Positions 14,981-23,116 of a DNA stretch of 44,283 nucleotides are shown piece by piece (the stretch's first letter is position 1; each line of letters opens with the position of its first letter). The notes under the pieces are model-generated. The model searched no databases. It was not told the DNA's origin and saw only the letters and a list, made by a program, of their open reading frames with translations. The translations under genes were made by a program, and so were the position numbers. This DNA comes from an uncultured Prevotellaceae bacterium (GTDB lineage: Bacteria; Bacteroidota; Bacteroidia; Bacteroidales; Bacteroidaceae): assembly GCA_902800585.1 (NCBI GenBank), contig CADCEW010000011.1, positions 1-44,283 of the forward strand, given 5' to 3'.

Positions 14981-16891
14981 TTATCCCAGCATTAGATAGC
15001 CATCCTGTTGTATGATATACTCCTCTTGCAACAGGTAGGCGAGGGCAGCATCCAGTTCTTCTTTGGGTAGTCGCAGGCGCAGGAGCTCTGTGACGTGATG
15101 GCGCTTGCGGTCAGATAATAAGGTGAGTATCTGCTGTTGTGCCTTCTTGGTGTCATGAGGCTCGTTGGACTGGCATACGTCACACTGTCCACAGTCTTTG
15201 GCATCTTTCTCACCAAAGTATTCCAACAGCTGACGTGAACGACATTTGTCATTGCTCTTCGCATAGCGGAGCATCGCATTGATGCGCTCTTGGTATTGTG
15301 ATTTTCGTTCCTCATAGATGGCGGGAGGCAGAGAGATATGTTCACTGTCCTCACGTCGTTGCATATAACGGATATAGGGTACCTGCTTACGGGGAATGAA
15401 GTGGATGATGTGTTTCTGGGAGAGTGTCTTCAGGATATCATAGATTTCATTGGACTTCATACCGCATTGATAGGCTATCATACTCTCGTCGATGAAGCCG
15501 TAGTCAGCAAACAATCCTCCGTAGTTGCGTAGCAGGGCTACGATGACTTTCTCTTCATTGGGATTCTCGCCTCGGAGACGGTACAGGTCGTCACGTGTCA
15601 CCAAAAACTTGACTCGTGCCTGATTGTCCTGTTCTTCCGTGTATTCGATATAACCGGCACGTTGCAGAATCTGCAGGGCAGCATGTACGCGGATAGGGAA
15701 ATGGTTGAACTTATGACAGAAGTCGTCGATATTGAATTCACGCGATACGCCAAAGCCGTCGCCTGTGGCTATCTGATAGTAGTAGGCGAGATGGTCGTAA
15801 ACCTTGCGGATATAGTCTTTCTCAGGGAAGGTATCGCTGACACGCTTGATGAGCTTCGGTTCGTCGGCATTATTATATAATAGAATCGCGCGAGCAGGTT
15901 GTCCGTCACGTCCTGCACGGCCAGCCTCCTGGAAGTAAGCCTCGATGGAGTCGGGGAGGTCGTAATGGGCAACGATACGCACGTCCGCCTTGTCGATACC
16001 CATGCCGAAAGCATTCGTCGCCACCATGATACGCACACGGTCGTGCTGCCAGTCACGCTGTCGCTTATCTTTCTCCGCATGTTCAAGTCCTGCATGATAG
16101 AATGTCGCACTCAGTCCTGCCTCTGTCAGATGCTCCGCAATCTCGCGGGCATGACGGCGACTGCGTACATAGACGATGGCAGCGCCTTTCTCTCCCTCCA
16201 ATAATTGAATCAGTTCCGTCCGCTTATCCATGGCATGACGGACGAGGTATGCAAGGTTCTTGCGCTCGAAGGACATGCGGAAGACGTGGAAGGGCTGTTG
16301 GCTATTGACTGTTAGCGGTTGGCTTAACTTCTCGCAGATATCTTCTACGACGTGAGGCGTTGCTGTGGCGGTTAAAGCAAGTACTGGTACATCGGGGCAG
16401 ATGCGGCGGATATCAACGATTTGCAAGTAGGAGGGGCGAAAATCATAACCCCATTGTGAGATACAATGGGCTTCGTCGACAGTAATAAAACTCACCTGCA
16501 TGTGGCGGAGTTTCGTCTGAAAGAGTTCACTGCCTAAACGTTCAGGCGAGACATAGAGCAATTTGGTGCTACCAAGGATACAGTTCTCTAAGATACGGAT
16601 GATATCATCACGCTGCATCCCGCTATATACGGCTGCCGCATTGATTCCCTTTTGACGCAGGTGATGTACCTGGTCTTTCATTAAAGCGATAAGGGGGGTG
16701 ATGACAATGCAGACACCTTCCATACTGAGGGCAGGCACTTGGAACGTCACGGACTTACCGCCACCTGTAGGCATCAGTCCCAACGTGTCATGACCACTGC
16801 CTATCGACTCGATAATCTCCCGTTGAATTCCTCGGAAGTCATCGTAGCCCCAGAACTTCTTCAGGATTAATTGATAATTCTCAATTTTCAA
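14981..16891 (-). CDS. recQ: ATP-dependent DNA helicase RecQ
   Basis: RecQ unwinds DNA 3' to 5' in recombination and fork repair. Helicase motifs are clear: MPTGGGKS (Lys46), VDEAHCISQWGYDFRPSY (DEAH 139-142), ALTATAT, and FQEAGRAGRDG (motif VI). The zinc-binding region follows, with four cysteines in CRSRQLLEYFGE and DCGQCDVC, then a winged-helix segment. At 636 residues the C-terminal HRDC domain appears to be missing, and a shorter helix-turn-helix-like tail is present. The only reasonable start is TTG at 16891, since upstream in-frame TGA closes the frame and the next ATG is after the first helicase motif region. It follows recJ by 14 bp on the same strand, so the two repair genes form an operon. 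Confidence 0.95.
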   Translation of the reverse strand: MKIENYQLILKKFWGYDDFRGIQREIIESIGSGHDTLGLMPTGGGKSVTFQVPALSMEGVCIVITPLIALMKDQVHHLRQKGINAAAVYSGMQRDDIIRILENCILGSTKLLYVSPERLGSELFQTKLRHMQVSFITVDEAHCISQWGYDFRPSYLQIVDIRRICPDVPVLALTATATPHVVEDICEKLSQPLTVNSQQPFHVFRMSFERKNLAYLVRHAMDKRTELIQLLEGEKGAAIVYVRSRRHAREIAEHLTEAGLSATFYHAGLEHAEKDKRQRDWQHDRVRIMVATNAFGMGIDKADVRIVAHYDLPDSIEAYFQEAGRAGRDGQPARAILLYNNADEPKLIKRVSDTFPEKDYIRKVYDHLAYYYQIATGDGFGVSREFNIDDFCHKFNHFPIRVHAALQILQRAGYIEYTEEQDNQARVKFLVTRDDLYRLRGENPNEEKVIVALLRNYGGLFADYGFIDESMIAYQCGMKSNEIYDILKTLSQKHIIHFIPRKQVPYIRYMQRREDSEHISLPPAIYEERKSQYQERINAMLRYAKSNDKCRSRQLLEYFGEKDAKDCGQCDVCQSNEPHDTKKAQQQILTLLSDRKRHHVTELLRLRLPKEELDAALAYLLQEEYIIQQDGYLMLG

Positions 16892-16907
16892 TTTTCAATT
16901 TTCAATT
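16882..16907. repeat. 7-bp tandem repeat between recJ and recQ
   Basis: Three CAATTTT heptamers and a partial fourth (CAATT, from 16903) span the recJ stop codon, the spacer and the first codons of recQ. On the coding strand this reads as AATTGAAAATTG units, one of which supplies the TTG start of recQ. Confidence 0.85.
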
Positions 16908-18627
16908 ATTCCTCCGATGGTCGGATATCCTCTATCTGCAACTGTACCTCACCACGCTTGTAGGCGTTTTCCTCAATGGTGTAAACGATATCGAACGAAC
17001 GTTTCGACTTGATATAGTGAGCCTCGGCACTCTGCCCGAAGGCAATACCATTCATCACTACAGCCGATTTGGAGTCGACAAGTTCAAGTTTGATGTGCTC
17101 CTGATGGCGACCGACCACCTTTGATGTGCCATAATCGTACACATTACGGGTGAGGAATAACGGTTTTGGATTGCTGGGTCCGTGTGGAGCCAATCGGCGC
17201 AACTCGTTATACAGTCGCTTGGAGACGTCCTTGAAGTCTACTTCCTCATCGATATCAAGGGTTGGCAGCGTCTGCTCTGGCAGGATATGTCCGTTGACGT
17301 ATTCCTGGAAACGACGACGGAACTCAGGGATATTCTCTTGTTTGAGTGTCAGTCCGACAGCGTAGGTATGTCCACCGAAGTTCTCCAACAGGTCGCGACA
17401 ACTCTTGATGGCATCATAAACGTCGAAGCCAGCCACACTTCGTGCTGAGCCGGAAGCCATACCGTCGATAATAGTCAATACGACGGTGGGGCGGAAATAG
17501 AGTTCCGTCAGTCGGGAGGCGACGATGCCTACCACACCTTTCTTCCATCCTTCGTCATAAAGTACGATAGACTGCAAGTGCCGTTGACTTTCCAGACGTG
17601 CCACAATCTCGTTGGCTTCTTTCGTCATCTCCTTGTCGACATCCTTGCGCTGCTCGTTATATTCATTGATACGGTTGGCTTCTGTCAATGCCTTCTGCAA
17701 GTCACGCTCCACCAACAGCTCCACAGCCTCTTTACCATTCTGCATACGTCCGCTGGCATTGATACGCGGTCCAATCTTAAAGACGATGTCACTCATAGTG
17801 AGCTCACGCCCTGTAAGTCCACAGATATCAATAATCGCCTTCAGACCAATGGACGGACTGATGTTCAACTGTTTCAGTCCGTGGAAGGCAAGGATGCGGT
17901 TCTCACCTGTCACAGGTACTAAGTCGGCGGCAATGCTGACAGCGCAGAAATCAAGTAGGGGAATCAGTCGCGCAAACGGAATACCATTGTTTTTGGCAAA
18001 TGCCTGCATCAACTTAAAGCCTACACCGCATCCGCAGAGGTCCTTGAAAGGGTAGGTAGAATCTTCCCGTTTGGGATTCAGAATAGCAACGGCAGGAGGC
18101 ATCACCTCATCGGGAACATGGTGGTCGCAGATAATGAAGTCGATACCCTGTTCCTTCGCATACGCAATCTCCTCGATGGCTTTGATACCACAATCGAGAA
18201 CGATAATAAGTTTCACACCTGTTTCCTTCGCAAAGTCTATTCCCTTAATGCTGACACCATAGCCCTCTTCCTCGCGGTTGGGGATATAGTAGTCTATGTT
18301 CGAATAGAACTGCTGCAGAAACTTGTACACCAGTGCCACCGCAGTACACCCGTCGACATCGTAGTCGCCATACACCATGATACGCTCTTTGCGTCCCATC
18401 GCATCATTCAGGCGGTCTACCGCTATGTCCATGTCGTTCATCAGGAACGGGTCAATCAGTTCGTTCATCATCGGTCTGAAGAACCTTTTGGCTGCTGACT
18501 CCGTCTTGATGCCGCGCTGGATAAGCAGGTCGGCGACGATTGGGCTCATTCCAATCTTCTCCGCCAGCTCTTTAGCCGCTTGTCGTCTTTCGGGTGTAGG
18601 TGGTTCGTAATTCCATTGATAGTGCAT
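16906..18627 (-). CDS. recJ: Single-stranded-DNA exonuclease RecJ
   Basis: RecJ degrades single-stranded DNA 5' to 3' and works with RecQ at stalled forks and in recombination. The DHH phosphoesterase core shows YGDYDVDGCTAV (Asp88, Asp90, Asp92), VLDCGI and CDHHVPDE (Asp168-His169-His170), followed by a C-terminal DHHA1 and nucleic-acid-binding part with the GGHTYAVGLTL region (about residue 420). At 573 residues the length is normal. The ATG at 18625-18627 begins MHYQWNYEPP, typical of Bacteroidetes RecJ. It is the first gene of a recJ-recQ pair; the stop is embedded in a 7-bp repeat shared with the recQ start. Confidence 0.96.
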   Translation of the reverse strand: MHYQWNYEPPTPERRQAAKELAEKIGMSPIVADLLIQRGIKTESAAKRFFRPMMNELIDPFLMNDMDIAVDRLNDAMGRKERIMVYGDYDVDGCTAVALVYKFLQQFYSNIDYYIPNREEEGYGVSIKGIDFAKETGVKLIIVLDCGIKAIEEIAYAKEQGIDFIICDHHVPDEVMPPAVAILNPKREDSTYPFKDLCGCGVGFKLMQAFAKNNGIPFARLIPLLDFCAVSIAADLVPVTGENRILAFHGLKQLNISPSIGLKAIIDICGLTGRELTMSDIVFKIGPRINASGRMQNGKEAVELLVERDLQKALTEANRINEYNEQRKDVDKEMTKEANEIVARLESQRHLQSIVLYDEGWKKGVVGIVASRLTELYFRPTVVLTIIDGMASGSARSVAGFDVYDAIKSCRDLLENFGGHTYAVGLTLKQENIPEFRRRFQEYVNGHILPEQTLPTLDIDEEVDFKDVSKRLYNELRRLAPHGPSNPKPLFLTRNVYDYGTSKVVGRHQEHIKLELVDSKSAVVMNGIAFGQSAEAHYIKSKRSFDIVYTIEENAYKRGEVQLQIEDIRPSEE

Positions 18628-18693
18628 TTATAATTTTGTTTTTATTCTTATCGTCTCAGGGTGCATTAGCCAACAACAGGCACATATGCGGTG

Positions 18694-18701
18694 TAAAGTT
18701 A
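18694..18701 (-). promoter_or_regulatory. Possible -7 box of recJ
   Basis: TAACTTTA on the minus strand differs from TAnnTTTG only at the last base and lies about 66 bases before the recJ ATG. No clear TTTG was found at the right distance, so this is weak. Confidence 0.35.
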
Positions 18702-18767
18702 CGAAGAAAAAATAAATAAAGAATAGATACCCTTGTAAATTTAACAGAATTTACAAAAGGACATAAA

Positions 18768-18797
18768 AAATCCGCACCTCAAATGGGGTGCGGGTTT
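18768..18797 (-). terminator. Rho-independent terminator of the C1 peptidase gene
   Basis: CCGCACCTC (18772-18780) pairs with GGGGTGCGG (18785-18793) across an AAAT loop. T-rich tracts lie on both sides, so it can act in either direction; on the minus strand it follows the peptidase stop by about 25 bases. Confidence 0.85.
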
Positions 18798-18817
18798 TTG
18801 TCTCTTGACAGTCGATG

Positions 18818-20020
18818 TTATAGTCCGAGTTTCTTGCGGATATCCTTGGGGATGGCGTTCTTGTTGACAGTATAGTCCATCGTATTAGCGGCGATGAAGG
18901 CCTTGGTCATATACCAGATGCCTTTATAGTCGCCTGTCTCACCCCAAGAGTTCTTCACCATATAATACTCTTTGCCGTTCTGGTCCTTAGCGATACCGAA
19001 GATGAGCATGCCATGATCGTCAGTGAGTTCCCAGTTGTCGTAACGCTCCTGACGCATCTCCTGTGTAGGAACAATCTCTGGAACAGTACAGCCGAGAGAG
19101 TCGATGAGGTTGCGCTTCTTGGCTGATGACATCTTCAACCATTTTGCCATATCACTGCCTTGCAGACTCTCTGCCTTCTTGGTGTCAATAGCATAAGCAA
19201 GTCCATTGCGGGTAAAGCCGTCTTCGCTGACATCACCACCCCATGCGACGGTATAACCGTTCATGACGGCATTGTCGATAACCTGCATCATCTCGTCCAT
19301 CGGAAGATTATAAGACAGGGGATTGCGCCAGTTGTCCTGTACCTCTACAGCAAAAGCGGTGTAGAAGGGGTGATGGGTATAACTGGTAATGCTGACATAG
19401 TCGTTCCAGTCGAGTCCGAGACTCTCAGCAAAAGTCTTCGGTGTATAGGTTTTTCCTTCATAGGTAAAGGACTCAGGACACTTACCGAGATAAGCATCGA
19501 GGATGCCTTGTAAGCCCACCTTCCACTGAGAAGACAACTTGTTTGCCTTGTTCTTGGCAACAGCCTCTACATACGGTTCCAGGATAGAGAAGAATTCATT
19601 GAAGTTATTCAGTGAATCGCCATAGAGAGAACCAGGGAACGGCATCGCGTCGTCAGGACAGATACCATAGTGCTGAAGCACGTAGTGAACATCGTAAGCA
19701 GAGCCACCCTGTGCGAACTGACAGTCACCATGCAGGCGTACTACCTGGATGGCACGATCCATATAGGTCTTGTTGGCTACGAAAGACTCACATAAGTTGT
19801 AGGTCTTACCACTTTTCTTCAGAATCTCAGACTCGAAGAAAGAGAGGGTAGAGTAGTCCCAGCACGTACCACTTCTGTTCTGGTCTTTGATAGACGTAAT
19901 GGGGTTCTCCTTAATCACTGTGAAAACAGGTTTGTTGCTAACGGCAGAGTCTTTCTTTTCCTCTGCCTGTGCACCTACTGCCATGAGTGTCAGCAGGGCG
20001 AGTGTCATTAGTTTCTTCAT
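18818..20020 (-). CDS. Secreted C1 cysteine peptidase, bleomycin hydrolase/aminopeptidase C-like
   Basis: The 400-residue protein has a signal peptide (MKKLMTLALLTLMAVGAQA), so it acts in the periplasm or outside, unlike cytoplasmic PepC. The papain-like triad is visible: Cys53 in NRSGTCWDYS, His336 in DDHGML and Asn357 in VKNSWGE. The insertions between Cys and His and the closing GIWYMTKAFI match the C1B (bleomycin hydrolase) group, which trims N-terminal residues from peptides. It lies 36 bp downstream of the aminopeptidase P gene on the same strand, which suggests joint peptide degradation. The spacer is a 9-bp tandem repeat. Exo- versus endo-activity cannot be read from the sequence. Confidence 0.88.
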   Translation of the reverse strand: MKKLMTLALLTLMAVGAQAEEKKDSAVSNKPVFTVIKENPITSIKDQNRSGTCWDYSTLSFFESEILKKSGKTYNLCESFVANKTYMDRAIQVVRLHGDCQFAQGGSAYDVHYVLQHYGICPDDAMPFPGSLYGDSLNNFNEFFSILEPYVEAVAKNKANKLSSQWKVGLQGILDAYLGKCPESFTYEGKTYTPKTFAESLGLDWNDYVSITSYTHHPFYTAFAVEVQDNWRNPLSYNLPMDEMMQVIDNAVMNGYTVAWGGDVSEDGFTRNGLAYAIDTKKAESLQGSDMAKWLKMSSAKKRNLIDSLGCTVPEIVPTQEMRQERYDNWELTDDHGMLIFGIAKDQNGKEYYMVKNSWGETGDYKGIWYMTKAFIAANTMDYTVNKNAIPKDIRKKLGL

Positions 20021-20041
20021 ATTTTGTTATTTATGGGTTTT

Positions 20042-20077
20042 ATGGGGTTAATGGGGTTAATGGGGGTAATGGGCTGG
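20042..20077. repeat. 9-bp tandem repeat between pepP-like and C1 peptidase genes
   Basis: Nonamers ATGGGGTTA, ATGGGGTTA, ATGGGGGTA and ATGGGCTGG run consecutively. The array covers the end of the aminopeptidase P coding region (its last codons read as AHYPH) and most of the spacer before the peptidase start at 20020. Confidence 0.8.
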
Positions 20078-21460
20078 TTGGGACATGAAATCCTCGAGTT
20101 CCTGAGGATGATAGGGGATGCGCTTGCTGCCGAGGAAGCGGCAACCGTCTTTCGTAATCAGTACGTCATCCTCGATGCGGATACCACCAAAGTTCTTGTA
20201 GGTCTCTAACTTGTCGAAGTTCAGGAAATCCTTGCAGTGACCGTTTGCCTTCCACTCGTCAATGAGGACAGGAATAAAATAGATGCCAGGCTCGTCGGTG
20301 ACAACAAAACCTTCTTCCAACGTACGCCCCATGCGTAGACAGTTGGTACCGAACTGTTCGAGATCCGGGTGTGTCTCATAGTCGAAGCCTACATATATTT
20401 GTCCGAGTCCTTCCATATCGTGTACATCCATACCCATCATATGTCCTAAACCGTGAGGCAGGAACATGGCATGGGCTCCGGCACGTACGGCCTCGTCAGT
20501 ATCACCCTTCATCAGTCCGAGTTCCTTCAATCGTTCCGTCATCATACGACAGACGGCAAAATGCACATCCCTATACTTAATGCCAGGCTTTGCAACCTCT
20601 AAAACATAGTCGTGACATGCCTCAACAATGGAGTATATCTCTAATTGCCGCTGGTCGAATTTTCCGTTGACAGGCATGGTTCGAGTATGATCGCTACAAT
20701 AATCTTCCAGTTCACAGCCTGCATCACACAATACCAATCGCCCTGCCTCTAACTTAGCATCAGAGGGATTGCCGTGCATGATTTCCCCATGCTGACTGAA
20801 GATGGTGGCGAAACTGGTACCGTTGGCAAGACTACGTGCAATACCGTCTACTTGTCCGCCGATGAAACGTTCTGTCACACCAGGCTTGATAAGCAGTTGG
20901 GCAGTGGTATGCATGACATAGCCTACGTCACAGGCACTATCAATGATAGCAATTTCCTGTGGTTCCTTAGTGGCACGCATCTTAACGACTGCCTGAATCA
21001 GTTTCAGTGAAGCAGCCTCTTTCTGTTTGGAGGGGTGGATGCCTGTGAGATCCATGATTTGTATCTTTGTATCATGGCGATAAGGGGGCAGGAAGTGGAT
21101 GTAAGATGTCTGATGTTTGATGTAAGATGTAAGATGTGACATCGGGGCAGTCTTGCTAATGCCTACTTCAGCGGCTAAGTCGCTGACTGATGGTGTGAAT
21201 CCCATCCATACGATATCTTCTACGTCAATATCGTCACCGAAAAGCCATTCCTCATCATTGTTGATGTCAATGACACCTACAAGTCCGTCACGGTGCTGTC
21301 CGAAATAATAGAGGAAAGAAGAGTCTTGTCGCATGGGTGCATAGCTGTTGGCAGGATAATTATAGGGCGCCTCATTGTTGCCAAAGAGCACAATGATGCC
21401 TTCACCCACTAACTTTTTCAGTTCAGCACGTCGCCGAATATATGTATTCTTATCAAACAT
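20057..21460 (-). CDS. pepP: Xaa-Pro aminopeptidase (aminopeptidase P family)
   Basis: The enzyme releases an N-terminal residue preceding proline. The 467-residue protein has the N-terminal creatinase-like domain (about 1-175) and the C-terminal pita-bread metallopeptidase fold of family M24B. Metal ligands are recognisable in LCDAGCELEDYCSDHTRT (two Asp), FLPHGLGHMMGMDVHD (His), TDEPGIYF (Glu) and GGIRIEDDV (Glu). Residues around the segment SHLTSYIKHQTSYIH are encoded by six 7-bp GATGTNN repeats (21098-21139, 42 bp), an in-frame insertion in a variable loop of the N-terminal domain. No signal peptide is seen, so it is cytoplasmic. The C1 peptidase gene follows on the same strand. Confidence 0.92.
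   Translation of the reverse strand: MFDKNTYIRRRAELKKLVGEGIIVLFGNNEAPYNYPANSYAPMRQDSSFLYYFGQHRDGLVGVIDINNDEEWLFGDDIDVEDIVWMGFTPSVSDLAAEVGISKTAPMSHLTSYIKHQTSYIHFLPPYRHDTKIQIMDLTGIHPSKQKEAASLKLIQAVVKMRATKEPQEIAIIDSACDVGYVMHTTAQLLIKPGVTERFIGGQVDGIARSLANGTSFATIFSQHGEIMHGNPSDAKLEAGRLVLCDAGCELEDYCSDHTRTMPVNGKFDQRQLEIYSIVEACHDYVLEVAKPGIKYRDVHFAVCRMMTERLKELGLMKGDTDEAVRAGAHAMFLPHGLGHMMGMDVHDMEGLGQIYVGFDYETHPDLEQFGTNCLRMGRTLEEGFVVTDEPGIYFIPVLIDEWKANGHCKDFLNFDKLETYKNFGGIRIEDDVLITKDGCRFLGSKRIPYHPQELEDFMSQPAHYPH
21098..21139. repeat. 7-bp tandem repeat inside the aminopeptidase P gene
   Basis: Six consecutive heptamers of the form GATGTNN (GATGTAA three times, GATGTCT, GATGTTT, GATGTGA) total 42 bp, an exact number of codons. 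On the coding strand the repeat adds about 14 residues without breaking the frame. Confidence 0.9.
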
Positions 21461-21496
21461 CTGTCAAAGGTTTAGTTAGCAATTATAATTACCTTG

Positions 21497-21504
21497 CAAA
21501 GATA
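21497..21504 (-). promoter_or_regulatory. Probable promoter (-7 box) of the aminopeptidase P gene
   Basis: TATCTTTG on the minus strand is an exact TAnnTTTG match 36 bases before the ATG. No convincing TTTG at the -33 distance was found. Confidence 0.45.
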
Positions 21505-21575
21505 CAACTTATTTATTAATTACGTGTATCTTTACATCATAAAAAGCATTAAATTGCAAGTAATATACGTTCCCG

Positions 21576-22253
21576 TCAGTCTTTCAATAAGTCAGGACGG
21601 AGGTGACGGGTACGTTCCATCGCCTGTTCCAATTCCCATTCACGGACTTTTGCTTCATTGCCTGAGAGTAGTATCTCTGGCACTTTCCATCCTTTATAGT
21701 CGGCAGGACGGGTATAGATCGGAGCTGCAAGGATATCATCTTGGAAACAGTCGGACAAGGCACTTTGCTCATCACCGATAACACCTGGAACCACACGGAC
21801 AACAGCATCCGCTATCATGGCAGCAACAAGTTCGCCACCTGTCAATACGAAGTCACCGATGGAGATTTCCTTGGTGATGAGGTGGTCACGTACCCGTTGG
21901 TCAATACCTTTATAATGGCCTGCAAGGATAATCAGGTTTCCTTTCAACGACAGTTCATTGGCCATATGCTGGTCGAAACGCTCTCCGTCTGGTGAAGTAT
22001 ATATCACCTCATCATAGTCACGTTCTGCTTTCAATGCTGTGATGCAACGGTCGATAGGTTCGCACTGCATCACCATACCAGCGGAGCCTCCATAGGGATA
22101 GTCGTCCACACGACGCCATTTATCGAGGGTATAGTCACGCAGATTATGCAATCTGATTTCGGCTAGTCCTTTTTTCTCGGCACGAGCCAGGATGCTTTCA
22201 TGTACGAAACCCTCTAACATTTCGGGGAGTACAGTGATGATGTCGATTCTCAT
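21576..22253 (-). CDS. trmD: tRNA (guanine37-N1)-methyltransferase
   Basis: TrmD methylates G37 next to the anticodon of several tRNAs, preventing +1 frameshifting. The 225-residue protein starts [12 protein letters not shown] and has the family motifs [27 protein letters not shown] (trefoil-knot S-adenosylmethionine site) and [16 protein letters not shown]. The length fits the catalytic domain plus the small C-terminal domain. Its ATG overlaps the stop of the patatin-like gene by 4 bp (22250-22253), so it is the last gene of a valS-patatin-trmD operon. No anomalies are seen. Confidence 0.97.
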   Translation of the reverse strand: MRIDIITVLPEMLEGFVHESILARAEKKGLAEIRLHNLRDYTLDKWRRVDDYPYGGSAGMVMQCEPIDRCITALKAERDYDEVIYTSPDGERFDQHMANELSLKGNLIILAGHYKGIDQRVRDHLITKEISIGDFVLTGGELVAAMIADAVVRVVPGVIGDEQSALSDCFQDDILAAPIYTRPADYKGWKVPEILLSGNEAKVREWELEQAMERTRHLRPDLLKD

Positions 22254-23098
22254 ATCTGATAAAAATCTTTGATACTTTCTATATATCTTTCTCCTACAGA
22301 ACGTCCCATCTCATAGACGTTTCTCATTTCGTCGGGATTGTGTGAGATATGTCCGATGGGTATCTTTGCGTCAGGACGAATCACCAAACAACGACCTTCC
22401 TTTTCAGCCTGTTCCACATATGCCAGTTCTTTGTTATACATGATGTGCCGTTCATTCATTGCTTTGATCATGTTTGGATATTTTCGTAAGGTCATCCGTA
22501 TCAAGGGCATCAGTTTGAGATGTTTCTTCTGATAACCCATAGGCTGTGTTAGGATGACGAGATTACGGTCGTAGCCCATAGACTCGAAATACTCCAGAGG
22601 GATAGAGTCGCCAACGCCTCCGTCAAGCAGTTTTCTGCCTTCCAATTCTATCACTCTTGACATCAAGGGCATCGAGGCTGAAGCACGAATCCAGTCGTAA
22701 GTATCAGAGGTTACTTTTGTGAGAGGCTTATAGACAGGCTTACCCGTCTCCACATCTGTGCAGACCACGATAAATTCCATTGGATTCTGATTGAAGGCAT
22801 CATCGTCGAAAATATCGTATTGCTTTGGCACAATATGATAACCAAACTCCGCATTGAAATAGTCACCGCTTCTCAATAGCGAACGCACTCCACTATATCG
22901 TGGATCTTTGGCAAAACGGGTATTGTAGCGGATGGCGCGTCCTATCTGTCTTGACTTGTAGTTACAGCCAAACGCTGCCCCTGCAGAAACACCAATCAGT
23001 CCGTCAGGCTCAATGCCGTGTTCCATCATTACGTCTGTAATGCCTGCCGTCCATAACCCTCGCATGGCACCGCCTTCCAATACCAGTCCTCTCTTCAT
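22250..23098 (-). CDS. Patatin-like phospholipase
   Basis: The 282-residue protein is a patatin-family acyl hydrolase with a Ser-Asp dyad. The oxyanion loop is LEGGAMRG (residues 8-14), the nucleophile Ser38 lies in [10 protein letters not shown], and the catalytic Asp159 in [12 protein letters not shown]. Relatives of this short cytoplasmic type (the YjjU/RssA-like group) hydrolyse lysophospholipids or other esters; there is no signal peptide or beta-barrel, so it is not a secreted T5-type patatin. It sits 18 bp downstream of valS and overlaps trmD by ATGA. The substrate cannot be inferred. Confidence 0.9.
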   Translation of the reverse strand: MKRGLVLEGGAMRGLWTAGITDVMMEHGIEPDGLIGVSAGAAFGCNYKSRQIGRAIRYNTRFAKDPRYSGVRSLLRSGDYFNAEFGYHIVPKQYDIFDDDAFNQNPMEFIVVCTDVETGKPVYKPLTKVTSDTYDWIRASASMPLMSRVIELEGRKLLDGGVGDSIPLEYFESMGYDRNLVILTQPMGYQKKHLKLMPLIRMTLRKYPNMIKAMNERHIMYNKELAYVEQAEKEGRCLVIRPDAKIPIGHISHNPDEMRNVYEMGRSVGERYIESIKDFYQI

Positions 23099-23116
23099 GC
23101 TGGAACCTCCTTTTCT

